The notes beneath the pieces are model-generated. The model was not told the DNA's origin and did not search any database. It worked only from the letters and a program-made list of their open reading frames with translations. The position numbers were made by a program, and so were the translations under genes. 64,000 bases of DNA from Butyricimonas paravirosa (GTDB lineage Bacteria > Bacteroidota > Bacteroidia > Bacteroidales > Marinifilaceae), in assembly GCF_032878955.1 (NCBI RefSeq), contig NZ_CP043839.1:1612001-1676000 (forward strand), written 5' to 3'. Numbering within the stretch: position 1 is the first letter of the stretch; every line of letters begins with the position of its first letter. Shown piece after piece: positions 27,774 through 36,556 of this stretch.

Positions 27774-28535
27774 TCATTCTAAAATAGAAATATACCTCTC
27801 CAAAGAAGCTTTTTCCGCTTCGGCAACTAGCAAGTAAAAATCATCATGTTGTTGCTCCGTGTGAGAAACCTCCAAAGCCTTGTAATAACGTAACTTCATA
27901 TCATTATCACTTTTAAAAGTAACAATAGTATAACCTTTTTGCAGTAAATAAAGATTCATCAGAAGTCGAGAAGTACGCCCGTTACCATCTATAAATGGAT
28001 GTATCCTCACCAGTTCATCATGCAAGTAAGCGGCGATAATAACAGGATGAATATTTTCTTTTTCCATGCTTTGAAATGCAAGCATGAAATCTTCCATTAG
28101 TTTCTCTAACAAATAAGGTTGAGACGGTACGTGTGTGCTACCCGAGATCATTACAGGTACGGTTCTATAACTTCCAGCATTCTCTCTATCTATGCCATGT
28201 AACACAAGTGCATGAATCTCCTTGATTGTCCTTTGGCTTATTTCAATATCCTGTTGAGCAACCTCCTTTATATAGCCAATAGCCTCTGCATGATTGATTG
28301 CCTCCAAGTGTTCACGCATGGATTTACCAGAAATGGTGATTCCTTCATTCACGACAAGTGCTGTTTCTTGTAAAGTGAGGGTGTTTCCCTCTATACGGTT
28401 GCTCTCGTAAGTGTATTCTATATCCAAAGCATCTTGTATTTTCTTTAACGCCTCAACGGGTAAAGGACGCAAGGACGATAACCGCAGTTTCAATGAATCC
28501 ACTTCTTTTAATAAATCAACCAACTTGCTATTCAT
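27774..28535 (-). CDS. Fic domain AMP-transferase, class II with N-terminal inhibitory motif
   Basis: A 253-residue soluble Fic protein. The catalytic motif HPFIDGNGRTSR is complete at residues 179-190. The inhibition motif (S/T)xxxE(G/N) is present near the N-terminus as SNRIEG (Ser45, Glu49, Gly50), so this is a class II, self-inhibited enzyme. Fic proteins transfer AMP or other nucleotide parts onto target hydroxyls. No adjacent antitoxin is needed or seen. The gene stands alone next to a decayed region, compatible with a mobile or accessory gene. The target is unknown. Confidence 0.92.
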   Translation of the reverse strand: MNSKLVDLLKEVDSLKLRLSSLRPLPVEALKKIQDALDIEYTYESNRIEGNTLTLQETALVVNEGITISGKSMREHLEAINHAEAIGYIKEVAQQDIEISQRTIKEIHALVLHGIDRENAGSYRTVPVMISGSTHVPSQPYLLEKLMEDFMLAFQSMEKENIHPVIIAAYLHDELVRIHPFIDGNGRTSRLLMNLYLLQKGYTIVTFKSDNDMKLRYYKALEVSHTEQQHDDFYLLVAEAEKASLERYISILE

Positions 28536-28632
28536 GTTGCCATATTTTTAGTTGATTACAAAGGTAAGAAATTATCAGTGTTTATATCTAGTGGGAAAAT
28601 ACAAAATTCTGGTCGATATATACATTTGAAAT

Positions 28633-28653
28633 ACCCCCCAAAAGTTGGACACA
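28633..28653. mobile_element. Remnant of an IS3-family-like terminus
   Basis: ACCCCCCAAAAGTTGGACAC resembles the terminal inverted repeats of IS3-family (IS150-group) elements. No transposase or matching second end is nearby, so this would be a leftover end. Confidence 0.4.
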
Positions 28654-28676
28654 AAATTATCAATTTATTTGACGAA

Positions 28677-28847
28677 GGGGCTATCCAAAAAGTCATTTTA
28701 TCCTCCAAAAACTCCTCCGTCACTTCGTGCCACCTCCTCTATAAACAGAGGAGGAGCTGGTGACTTTTATCGAAGACAGAGAGCATTTCAACTCTTCCTC
28801 TGTTTATCGGGGAAGAGAGTTTGAAAAATAACTTTTGGGACAACCCC
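28677..28847. repeat. MITE-like hairpin element, copy 2
   Basis: A 171-bp element with imperfect terminal inverted repeats: left GGGGCTATCCAAAAAGT, right end reading GGGGTTGTCCCAAAAGT on the other strand (14 of 17 match). The interior folds on itself through CCTCCTC/GAGGAGG and repeats of TATAAACAGAGGA in both orientations. There is no coding capacity. It is related to the element at 21712-21857. Confidence 0.65.
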
Positions 28848-29088
28848 TTTTCATTTAATCGAGTTTTAATTCTTTTTTTGTTATAATATTCAATATACTC
28901 ATCTAAAGTCGCCTTACGGTAGAGTAAATATTAACATGAAAAACATACACGTATGGAGAAGAAAAACACATTTTTAGAATAACGATTACACGATTATAAT
29001 TAGATAGTTAGACAACATTATTAATCAACATCGGTAAAGCAAATGTTTAAAACTGGATACAAAATAAGAGCATTTTAAATAAGTGCAA

Positions 29089-29183
29089 AGCGGTGATAGC
29101 TCTGTCGAAGTAAGGGACATTGCCGAAGAGAGAACACTACCTTCCAAGCTGGGAATTGCGGGTTTGAGTCCCATTTTCCGCTC
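29089..29183 (+). pseudogene. Degenerate tRNA-Gly(UCC)-like relic
   Basis: GCGG...TAGCTC at the 5' side, an anticodon-loop-like CTTCCAA, a T-arm-like GCGGGTTTGAGTCCC and a 3' CCGCT are in tRNA order. The D-loop carries about 20 extra nt, the anticodon stem has three mismatches of five, and the T stem has a mismatch, so it should not be functional. Confidence 0.5.
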
Positions 29184-30107
29184 TCATTTTAAAGCACTTA
29201 CGTTTGTAGATGTTTTTTCATTCCAGGCCATTTTCATGGTTTTATCCCCTCATGTAAGCAAAATAAGCCCTGTGTAAACCAAGATATAAACCAAATCATT
29301 ATCCGGCTCCCCATGTACGCGTTAAAATAAAAGAAGTAATAGGAATCCTACCGAGAATTAAGAGAGAAAATACCTCTTTTTCGAAACTGATTCAGAGCTT
29401 ACTCGTGGCTCATGCAGCCCGGATAGAATAAGCCCCGATTAAGCTCTAAATAAGCAACGAACGAGAGGTAGTTTCTCGATCACTTCACGGTTAGATTATA
29501 CTTGATTCTCTACACAAACTGAAAAGCAGAACAAAATAAATTTGTTCAAAAGCGCCTTTGATGGATTTTCAACGGATCAGCTTTTAGAAGATGATGAGGT
29601 TTATCACCCATTTTTATACATGGTGGTAAATTTGAAAAACTGACTTATATATGGAAGTTGATAATTTTCCACCAACTAGCACGAACAACATTTATAAGCA
29701 TATGTTTGCCGGAGGCATCCTTGTTGCACGACGAAATTGAAATCACCTCCTATTAATTTTACTTATCGCTCTTTAAAATGGTGGTTATCATCAAGTGATA
29801 AGATGCGAGTATGCGGCGATAGTACCCAACTGTCACTCTACAACCGGAAAATTCCCATAATTCTGACGAGAAAATAGATTCTAATTCTTCTTATTTTTCA
29901 CGAGGACTACAAACAATCCCAATTCTTATCGATTTTTAACGGGAATTCTACAACGATATTTCCTGCAAAGCGTATCAATAGTACAATTTCACCAGACAGA
30001 TGATAATATCAAAAGGGAAATAAAGAGATTGCTAGCATAGGTAGAGAGTGAGAATTCCCGGGGTCACAGCCAGGGAGTATAGTGAATGTAGATTGTTGCT
30101 AGTCTCG

Positions 30108-30145
30108 GTGCGGTTACTTCGTGATGAACGTAGCCGCACTTTTTT
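30108..30145 (+). terminator. Intrinsic terminator of an unassigned transcript
   Basis: Stem GTGCGGTTAC/GTAGCCGCAC (10 bp with one wobble) plus TTTTTT. An extra hairpin (ATTCCCGGGG/CCAGGGAGT) lies just upstream at about 30052-30079. No plus-strand gene precedes it, so it may end a small RNA. Confidence 0.7.
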
Positions 30146-30210
30146 ATTCCATATTATTGAACAATCATGAAAAACTTTCCCGCATATTACGGATAGTCTA
30201 AGATATTTGG

Positions 30211-30218
30211 TAATTTTG
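30211..30218 (+). promoter_or_regulatory. -7 box of the DUF5063/exonuclease operon
   Basis: TAATTTTG, 21 nt before the ATG at 30240. Confidence 0.5.
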
Positions 30219-30239
30219 TGGTGAAAAATAAAAAAGATT

Positions 30240-30776
30240 ATGGACGATTTACAACATATAGGATATCGCCGGGAGGTCATTGAATTCGTTGCCGTTGCTA
30301 AAGAGTTTTGCGGTTACCTGGAAGGCTCTCACGAAGAAGACGCCAGCGAATTGCTTTCGAAATTACAAAAGTTCATCCCGCTAATTTATCTGAAAGGTAG
30401 CTTATTACCCTCGTGCGAAAGTGACAACCTCGGTATGATGGAAGAGGTGGTGACCGAAGAGGATTACAACGCCTTGCTCGCGACATTAAGCCGGACACTG
30501 GGCGAGAATGACGAATATCTGGAGGTTTTCGACGACAACATGCAATACAGCGAAACTCCGGTCGTGAACTCGATTTCCGAGAAACTTTGTGATATTTACC
30601 AGGATTTGAAAAATTTCATTTCCGCGTATCGCAGTGGGATGATCGATGTCATCGAGGAAGCATTATGGCAATTAAATAACAGTTTTGAATTATACTGGGG
30701 GAAGGCGTGTACCAGTGTATTAAGAGCGATACACCTGGCAATATATAAAGTAGTAGACACGGACGACTCCATGTAA
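30240..30776 (+). CDS. DUF5063-like protein
   Basis: A 178-residue, acidic, all-helical cytoplasmic protein that looks like DUF5063 (FVAVAKEFCGYLEGSHEEDASELLSKLQKFIPLIYLKGSLLP). No catalytic motif is visible. It is followed after 11 nt by a 3'-5' exonuclease gene, so the two are co-transcribed. A supporting role in nucleic-acid processing is a guess from context only. Confidence 0.75.
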   Translation: MDDLQHIGYRREVIEFVAVAKEFCGYLEGSHEEDASELLSKLQKFIPLIYLKGSLLPSCESDNLGMMEEVVTEEDYNALLATLSRTLGENDEYLEVFDDNMQYSETPVVNSISEKLCDIYQDLKNFISAYRSGMIDVIEEALWQLNNSFELYWGKACTSVLRAIHLAIYKVVDTDDSM

Positions 30777-30787
30777 GAGAGATAGAC

Positions 30788-31387
30788 ATGGAATACAAGA
30801 CGAAGATCAGCGAGGAAGAAATAGAGGAATTACCAAACTTCACGTTTGACGGGGAGATCATCGTGATTGATCATGAGGATAAAGTTGATGCGGCCGTGGA
30901 CGATTTATCGTCCTACCCGTACATCGGGTTCGACACGGAAACCAAACCGGCATTCAAGAAAGGGGTAACACATCAGGTAGGCCTGTTACAACTGGCCACC
31001 GATAAACGGGTATACTTATTCCGTTTGAACAAATGCGGCCTGTCCGAATCGTTACAGGACCTTTTGGCCAATGAAAATATAATGAAAATCGGTGTCGGGA
31101 TACGCGATGACATTCGGGGACTTAGGAAACTAGCCAATTTCATCCCGGCAAGCTTTCTGGATTTACAAATATTTGCCAAGGCATTCGGCATAGAAGAGAT
31201 GTCATTCTCTAAATTAATGTCGATTATTTTCAAGGTGAAAATATCCAAACGACAACGAACGTCAAACTGGGAAGCCCCTCGATTGACCCCTGCACAATTA
31301 CATTACGCGGCAACCGATGCGTGGGGGGCGCTAAAAATGTACAAGGCGTTAAAATCCGGCAACAGCCAGTTACAACAAGTGTCCTAG
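30788..31387 (+). CDS. DEDD-family 3'-5' exonuclease (RNase D-like)
   Basis: A 199-residue single-domain exonuclease. The first acidic motif is FDTETKP (Asp-x-Glu, about residue 48), the second acidic region IGVGIRDDIRGLRKL, and the last is LHYAATDAWGALKMY, typical of the DnaQ/RNase D DEDD group. It lacks the HRDC domain of true RNase D, so it is a stand-alone exonuclease of unknown DNA or RNA preference. It is the second gene of a two-gene operon and convergent with the kinase gene downstream. Confidence 0.88.
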   Translation: MEYKTKISEEEIEELPNFTFDGEIIVIDHEDKVDAAVDDLSSYPYIGFDTETKPAFKKGVTHQVGLLQLATDKRVYLFRLNKCGLSESLQDLLANENIMKIGVGIRDDIRGLRKLANFIPASFLDLQIFAKAFGIEEMSFSKLMSIIFKVKISKRQRTSNWEAPRLTPAQLHYAATDAWGALKMYKALKSGNSQLQQVS

Positions 31388-31405
31388 AGTTTGTAAAGTA
31401 ATACT

Positions 31406-32530
31406 TTATAAACTCTCTCCCACGGGTACGGAAAAATAAAACGTGGTACCTTTCCCCTCTTTCGATTCAAACCACAATTTCCCGTGATTCATTCTCACGA
31501 AATCCTTACAGAGTTGTAGCCCCAACCCGCTCCCCTTCTCTTTCTGCGTCCCGTAAGAAATAAAATGTAATCCATCATCCAACAAGCCTTGCTGATGTTC
31601 CTCACTGATTCCCTGCCCCCGATCCTTCACAATTACCGTCAGTTCCCCGTTTTCTTCCCGACAGTCCACATCAATCCTTCCCCCCGTGTAGCTGAATTTA
31701 ATCGCGTTGGATAATAAATTACGCAACACGGTCTTCATCATATTCACGTCCGCGTACCCGGTAAAAGGTCGATCAATATGATTGTAAATCTTTATTCCCT
31801 TCGCCCCTGCTATATTCTCCTGCAACACGATCACTTCTTTCGCCGCCTCCGTGAAAGAAAATGCCTGCCTGTACGGCTGTAATAATCCATTCCGGCTATT
31901 GCTCCATAACAACAGGTTTTCCAGCAACAAGAAAGCCTCATCCGTAGTCTCCTGCAACATCTTGATAAGATTCTTTATATTATCATCCGGAATTTTCTCT
32001 TTCTGGTGATCAAGCGCTTCAAGAATCATTTTAAGCGTACCGATCGGGGCCCGCAAATCATGAGCGATAACAGAATACAGCTTGTCTTTAGAATGGGATA
32101 CGCTTTGAATACGTTCATTCTGCCTTTCGATGATACGCTGTGATTCCAGTAAAAGCAATTGATTATTTATGCGAAGGATCAGCTCCCTTTTACTCAACGG
32201 CCGGGAAACGAACTCCACCCCCTCGTAATCGACCACCTTCCGGAAATCTTCATAACGGTTGGGGATCGTCATGTAGAGTATCGGAATCTGCTTGGTCAAG
32301 GCGCTCTGTTTCAACTGGCGGACAACCGTAACCCCCTTCCCTTCCTCTAGCGCCAAGCGAATAATAATCATATCCGGTAGCCTCAACTTCGCGAGTAGAA
32401 ATACCTCGTCCGCTTCCAGAGTAGGTAATAATTTAAAATTCTCTCCAGCCAGCAGGCTTTTCATCTTTTCCAAATTCGAAACAGAATCGTCAGCCAAAAG
32501 GATTGTATATTCGCTATGATCTATATGCAT
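31406..32530 (-). CDS. Histidine kinase with N-terminal pseudo-receiver domain
   Basis: A 374-residue cytoplasmic kinase. Residues about 8-120 have a receiver fold (ILLADDSVSN), but the phospho-acceptor position in LPDMIIIRL is Arg, and the usual Lys in the KP motif is Arg (VSRPLSK), so it should not accept phosphate. A HisKA dimerisation helix follows with the phosphorylatable His in VIAHDLRAPIGTL. The HATPase_c domain has its N (MKTVLRNLLSNAIKF), G1 (DRGQGI) and G2 (GSGLGLQLC) boxes. I use the ATG at 32530 rather than an upstream TTG at 32551. It overlaps the preceding GAF-PAS gene by 17 bp, so the two are translationally coupled. Confidence 0.85.
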   Translation of the reverse strand: MHIDHSEYTILLADDSVSNLEKMKSLLAGENFKLLPTLEADEVFLLAKLRLPDMIIIRLALEEGKGVTVVRQLKQSALTKQIPILYMTIPNRYEDFRKVVDYEGVEFVSRPLSKRELILRINNQLLLLESQRIIERQNERIQSVSHSKDKLYSVIAHDLRAPIGTLKMILEALDHQKEKIPDDNIKNLIKMLQETTDEAFLLLENLLLWSNSRNGLLQPYRQAFSFTEAAKEVIVLQENIAGAKGIKIYNHIDRPFTGYADVNMMKTVLRNLLSNAIKFSYTGGRIDVDCREENGELTVIVKDRGQGISEEHQQGLLDDGLHFISYGTQKEKGSGLGLQLCKDFVRMNHGKLWFESKEGKGTTFYFSVPVGESL

Positions 32531-33617
32531 TCGCCACAAATTTATAACCAATTTTTGATAAAAGTTCCTCGTAGAGCTTATTAAATGCCATAGCTTTTTG
32601 ACTTAAATTATCAAATGATTCATTATTACCAATTTCGTTCTCTCCCGATAAATTATCTTTGATTGATTTCCACATCGGGTACATGGTTTCGGAGAAAGTT
32701 TGCAATTCAGTTTTCAGCAATGTTAATTCACGTTCCATCTCCTTGAAACGAGTCACGTCATGCCCGACCAAGTGAATTTCGGTGTGATCCCGATCTAACC
32801 TGACCGGATAAGCATACCACTCGATAAATACCACCTCATCATCACGCATTACCTTGGCATTAAACGTCAACAAATCCTCGGGGAACTTCACCACTTCCTC
32901 CAATTTCTTTGATGAAATATCCATTTCAGTCATTAGCTCCCCGATCCGACTCCCGATAATATCATCCGGACTATCCCCGAATAAGGAATAAAATGTCTTG
33001 TTCGAGAAACTGATATGTAAATGCCGGTTCAAGCGAAGAATGTAATCCACCCGGTTTTCGACAAAGTCCTGATACAAGGCATGATGTTTCACCAATTTTC
33101 TTAAAATCAACTCTTTTTCGAGCGCTCCGGATAGCACGGAGGCTACCTGTACCAAAAAGGAAATCTCGTCCCCCGACCACGGTTCCTCGTGGTGACAACG
33201 GCTTAAGCACAAAAAGGAAAAAAGATGACTGGATATATACAAGGGTAAAAATATAGCACAATTGACCCCCGTCGCCTGCATGATATTCTTCAAACTCTCG
33301 TTCGTCACGTCATTTATATCCCGAATATATATATAATTGTCCCTCTCTAAATCCTGTTCTAACTTCCGGTCATAATAGAAACCGCGTTTCTCCCCTGACT
33401 CCGGGAAAACAGATTCCCCGGTACGGGTCCATTCTTCCGATATGGTAAATGTCATATCGTGATTAATACTCACGATATAAACCTGATCGGCCCGCTCGTG
33501 TTCGCCCAGTTTCTTTAATGCCAACTTCACGTTTCTATTCAAACCCACGCTAGTGGATAATAAAACGTTTAAATCAGATAAAAACTCTGCTCCTGTTATG
33601 TTATTTTCTGTCTGCAT
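32514..33617 (-). CDS. GAF-PAS sensor protein without output domain
   Basis: A 367-residue cytoplasmic protein. Residues about 20-170 look like a GAF domain (ADQVYIVSINHDMTFTISEEW... GVNCAIFLPLYISSHLFSFLCL). Residues about 180-300 look like a PAS domain with its PAC tail (YILRLNRHLHISFSNKTFYSLFG, VGHDVTRFKEMERELTLLK), followed by a coiled coil. It has no kinase, cyclase or HTH domain. The next gene, overlapping by 17 bp, is the kinase, so the pair seems to be a sensor kinase split in two proteins. Confidence 0.82.
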   Translation of the reverse strand: MQTENNITGAEFLSDLNVLLSTSVGLNRNVKLALKKLGEHERADQVYIVSINHDMTFTISEEWTRTGESVFPESGEKRGFYYDRKLEQDLERDNYIYIRDINDVTNESLKNIMQATGVNCAIFLPLYISSHLFSFLCLSRCHHEEPWSGDEISFLVQVASVLSGALEKELILRKLVKHHALYQDFVENRVDYILRLNRHLHISFSNKTFYSLFGDSPDDIIGSRIGELMTEMDISSKKLEEVVKFPEDLLTFNAKVMRDDEVVFIEWYAYPVRLDRDHTEIHLVGHDVTRFKEMERELTLLKTELQTFSETMYPMWKSIKDNLSGENEIGNNESFDNLSQKAMAFNKLYEELLSKIGYKFVANAYRS

Positions 33618-33808
33618 ACGCTTGTTTGGATCGTTTAGTCCTCAATATTTGTTTCTTTTTCTAGTATTTATACACGAATTTCACACTTCAGGTTACATGA
33701 TTCTACATTTTTATATAACAAGATTAAAATTCATTTACAAACAACTTTCTATAAGCCAATATATTAAATATAGGCCCTAAATTTAGTCTATAAAAAACTC
33801 TGAAAACA

Positions 33809-33839
33809 TTTGGTAACTGAGAAGATTTTTGTACTTTTG
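33809..33839 (+). promoter_or_regulatory. Canonical promoter of SRP RNA
   Basis: -33 TTTG at 33809-33812 and -7 TACTTTTG at 33832-33839, spacing 19 nt. This is the cleanest Bacteroidota promoter in the window. Confidence 0.8.
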
Positions 33840-33842
33840 TGC

Positions 33843-33945
33843 CCGGGTAAGTCCTATGCGACCAGCTCCTGTCGAACTCCCCCAGGGTCGGAAGACAGCA
33901 AGGGTAGATGGTTGAGCGGTGCGACATAGTAAGCTTACCCTTTTA
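33843..33945 (+). ncRNA. ffs: Bacterial small SRP RNA (4.5S)
   Basis: The RNA of the signal recognition particle, which binds Ffh and targets membrane proteins. The terminal stem GGGTAAG (33845-33851) pairs with CTTACCC (33934-33940). The conserved apical hairpin is recognisable from CCCCCAGGGTCGGAAGACAG followed by CAAGGGTA. A T run follows the closing stem and may end transcription, or the RNA may be made together with the two tRNAs just downstream. Confidence 0.93.
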
Positions 33946-33951
33946 GGAAAT

Positions 33952-34025
33952 GCCTCTTTAGCTCAGCTGGCCAGAGCACGTGATTTGTAATCTCGGGGTC
34001 GTTGGTTCGAATCCGACAAGAGGCT
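33952..34025 (+). tRNA. tRNA-Thr (TGT anticodon)
   Basis: Acceptor GCCTCTT pairs with AAGAGGC, loop TTTGTAA holds anticodon TGT (33986-33988), T arm GTTGGTTCGAATCCGAC. It lies 7-10 nt after the SRP RNA. Confidence 0.93.
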
Positions 34026-34066
34026 CAAAAGAAGGGAAGAAAAGTGAGTGAGTTCTTTTTTAAGTT

Positions 34067-34138
<72 letters not shown>

Positions 34139-34250
34139 CAGAGGTAGCAGTCAATAAATTGGCTGCTTTTTTGTTTTATTATATTTAAATAGCTAGGGTT
34201 CAAATGGTAATCTGCCAAAATAACTACTCTTGATTTCTAAAGTCGAACAT

Positions 34251-34298
34251 AAAAAAGGACGATCCCCAGAGTTTTTTATAAAACCTTCGGGGATCGTC
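34251..34298 (-). terminator. Terminator of the minus-strand glpT operon
   Basis: A perfect 10-bp stem GACGATCCCC/GGGGATCGTC. On the minus strand it is followed by CTTTTTTA. Confidence 0.85.
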
Positions 34299-34328
34299 TA
34301 TTTCTAACTCAAATTCCTTCGCTAAAAA

Positions 34329-35297
34329 TTATTTTACTTTCTCGTAGATATAAAGTTCATGAATTTCTCCGGTATACCCTTCTTCCTTGAACGGACCTTG
34401 CGACATACCAAGAACGATTAATGTACCACGATTATTTAAAACAACCAAATCATCATTTACCGGGTCAATTGAAAGACCTTCAATCTCTCCAGAACGACGG
34501 AAATCACTCATCTCACGAAACAACTCAACTCTTCCGGCTTTTGCCCCTGCAGCAATTTTACCTTTACGCATTACAGGCTTTCCGTTTTTGTCAAGTTTCA
34601 CACTGAACGGAGTATCTTTAACCACTTCAGTTCCTTCCTGCAAACCGGTGAAATGCACTTCCGTAATGTCAGCAACATAAATATTATCAGGAATATTATA
34701 TAAAGATTCTCCATCATCTGAAGTGAAAAGCATTTTCCCGTCAGCGATAAAGATTCCTTGGCACCAGTAGGGAGTCGGACGACATTGCATTTTCGTGTAG
34801 TATTGTCCTGTTTCAAGACTATAGCAATACACGTAACGACTATCCACCCAGTCAGACATCCAAACCATATTTTTCTCACGATCAACAGCAAGCCCAGACA
34901 CCTCTACCTGTCCTGATTCAGGAGACCAAGGAAGATCACGTTTCCATTTTAAAGTCTCTGCGTCATAAATTGACACGGCAATATTGTAACCACGTCCGTA
35001 TTCAAATTTCTCAATACCGCAATAGATCTCTCCATTGTACACGTCAATATCACCAAAGTGGTTAGCAATTTTAGGATTCTGGAACGGTTGATCGTTCTTC
35101 ATGACAAGATTACCTTGCTTATCATACTTATAAAGAACTTTGGTGTCGGAAACATAATAATAGTTACTGTCGATAGCAATTCCTTGACGTCCTGCCACGG
35201 GAATAACTCTTTTCAATCGATACTCAGTTCCCAGATGTTGGGCACTTGCAGACATTCCTACAAAAAGTAATGCCAGAGCGAAAAATAATTTATTCAT
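34329..35297 (-). CDS. Secreted beta-propeller-like protein
   Basis: A 322-residue exported protein (signal peptide ends MSASAQ, residue 19). Its repeats of four-strand character look like NHL/SMP-30-type blades (GIAIDSNYYYVSDTKVLYKYDKQGN; GDIDVYNGEIYCGIEKF; VSGLAVDREKNMVWMSDW; GLSIDPVNDDLVVLNNRG). I know no named family with certainty. It is the last gene of the operon with glpT, a HAD phosphatase and a porin (41-nt gap to the porin), so it probably acts on or binds a phosphorylated substrate in the periplasm. A phytase-like or lactonase-like enzyme is possible. Confidence 0.65.
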   Translation of the reverse strand: MNKLFFALALLFVGMSASAQHLGTEYRLKRVIPVAGRQGIAIDSNYYYVSDTKVLYKYDKQGNLVMKNDQPFQNPKIANHFGDIDVYNGEIYCGIEKFEYGRGYNIAVSIYDAETLKWKRDLPWSPESGQVEVSGLAVDREKNMVWMSDWVDSRYVYCYSLETGQYYTKMQCRPTPYWCQGIFIADGKMLFTSDDGESLYNIPDNIYVADITEVHFTGLQEGTEVVKDTPFSVKLDKNGKPVMRKGKIAAGAKAGRVELFREMSDFRRSGEIEGLSIDPVNDDLVVLNNRGTLIVLGMSQGPFKEEGYTGEIHELYIYEKVK

Positions 35298-35338
35298 AAT
35301 CCAATAATTTAATTTGTTGGTAAAAAGATTGAGTATTA

Positions 35339-36505
35339 TTAGAATTTAAGAAGACACATGATTTGCAAGCTATTACCCGTACCGGTTCTTGTTCCAGCAT
35401 CTTTTACCTTATCAGGATAAGCCGAAATGGTATAATTTACCTGGAACTTAACATCCTTGATTATTTCATAGGTACAACCTAAAAGGAAGTTATCCTTGTT
35501 GTTTGCAGAAGTCTTGGCTGCTTTGTCACGGTACATATCATAACGTACAACCGGTAAGAACTTACCAATTTTATACGCCGCAAGCACATAAAAACCATCT
35601 TCTTTCACGTTAGCATCATCACTTTGAATATGGCCGTATTCTGCACGAACGTCAAGACCATTCGGATCATAATACCAAGCACCGGTGATAAAACGATTCA
35701 TCGGAAGATAATCCTTCGCATCTCCATTTTCGTTCAAACCTTTATATTCTCCCCAATTGTAACAACCGATGATACGCAATTTCTCTACCGGACGGATTGT
35801 GATACGACCCACAAAATCTTTCGATTTATTGTCATCGTTCAATGTCGGGAGATAACCGTTCGTCAATGATAACTGATAACTCAGATAGCTAAATTTTTGA
35901 TCTCTGCTTTTGAAAAGGTCTCCATAAGCCATCACTCCAAGATCACGACCATAATCAATAAGATCTGCAGAAGAGATCGCATTACGACACACCATACGAT
36001 AACAGATGTTCGAGAAATCCACGGTCTCTAAAGTAGACGGGGAAATATCATAATTCTCGAAACCAAGCGGCAAATAGTATTGACCTGCACGGAAATGCAA
36101 AGCATCAGTGATATGAGCGTTAACAAAAGCGTCCATTACCGTGATCACTTTTTTCTTGTAGGCAGAATTATCAACCGATCCGGAGAAACACTCCAACTGG
36201 GCACGAAAATCAAAGGTTTTTGAAACTTTTTTATCAATGATCAAACGCATACGTTTCAATTGGAATGATGATCTGTTGTCCCCATTCTTGTCCCCCCAGT
36301 TATAACCGGTTTGAATATAACCAGAGAATTTAGGCAATATCGAAAGAAGTTTATTTACTTGTTTTGTAAGGTCGTCGTTATTGGCTTGCGCGACCTCGCT
36401 TTTCGTGTTAGAAGGTTCGTCTTTATCAGACTCGGCCCGGGCAATTGTACATACAAAAAGGGCACAACATAACACCAATACATTTAATAAATAGTTTTTT
36501 TTCAT
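35339..36505 (-). CDS. OprO/OprP-like outer-membrane porin
   Basis: A 388-residue porin with a signal peptide (ends ARAES, about 25) and a short coiled-coil-like N-terminal stretch (VAQANNDDLTKQVNKLLSILP). The barrel starts with the family pattern FSGYIQTGYNWG and SSFQLKRMRLIIDKKVSKTFDFRAQ, then AHITDALHFRAGQYYLPLGFEN. The C-terminus LQIMCLLKF is a barrel signal. OprO/P porins prefer phosphate-type anions, which suits the neighbouring phosphatase and G3P transporter genes. It lies 51 nt after the HAD gene. Confidence 0.85.
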   Translation of the reverse strand: MKKNYLLNVLVLCCALFVCTIARAESDKDEPSNTKSEVAQANNDDLTKQVNKLLSILPKFSGYIQTGYNWGDKNGDNRSSFQLKRMRLIIDKKVSKTFDFRAQLECFSGSVDNSAYKKKVITVMDAFVNAHITDALHFRAGQYYLPLGFENYDISPSTLETVDFSNICYRMVCRNAISSADLIDYGRDLGVMAYGDLFKSRDQKFSYLSYQLSLTNGYLPTLNDDNKSKDFVGRITIRPVEKLRIIGCYNWGEYKGLNENGDAKDYLPMNRFITGAWYYDPNGLDVRAEYGHIQSDDANVKEDGFYVLAAYKIGKFLPVVRYDMYRDKAAKTSANNKDNFLLGCTYEIIKDVKFQVNYTISAYPDKVKDAGTRTGTGNSLQIMCLLKF

Positions 36506-36556
36506 AATGACATAAATTAAGTTTATTGTAACTATGCGGGATAATTCTTCACAGAA

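Larger units (their letters stand above)
28536..30239. other. 1.7-kb non-coding, decayed region
   Basis: No convincing gene on either strand. It contains an IS3-family-like end (28633-28653), a MITE-like element (28677-28847), a tRNA-Gly relic (29089-29183), a terminator (30108-30145) and the promoter of the next gene. Between about 29190 and 30020 I recognise nothing. The sequence is rich in stops in all frames and may be old, degenerate mobile DNA. Confidence 0.65.

Noticed and set aside
29083..29277. 64-codon frame across the tRNA-like relic
   Set aside because: Its sequence is explained by the tRNA relic, and no family is recognised.
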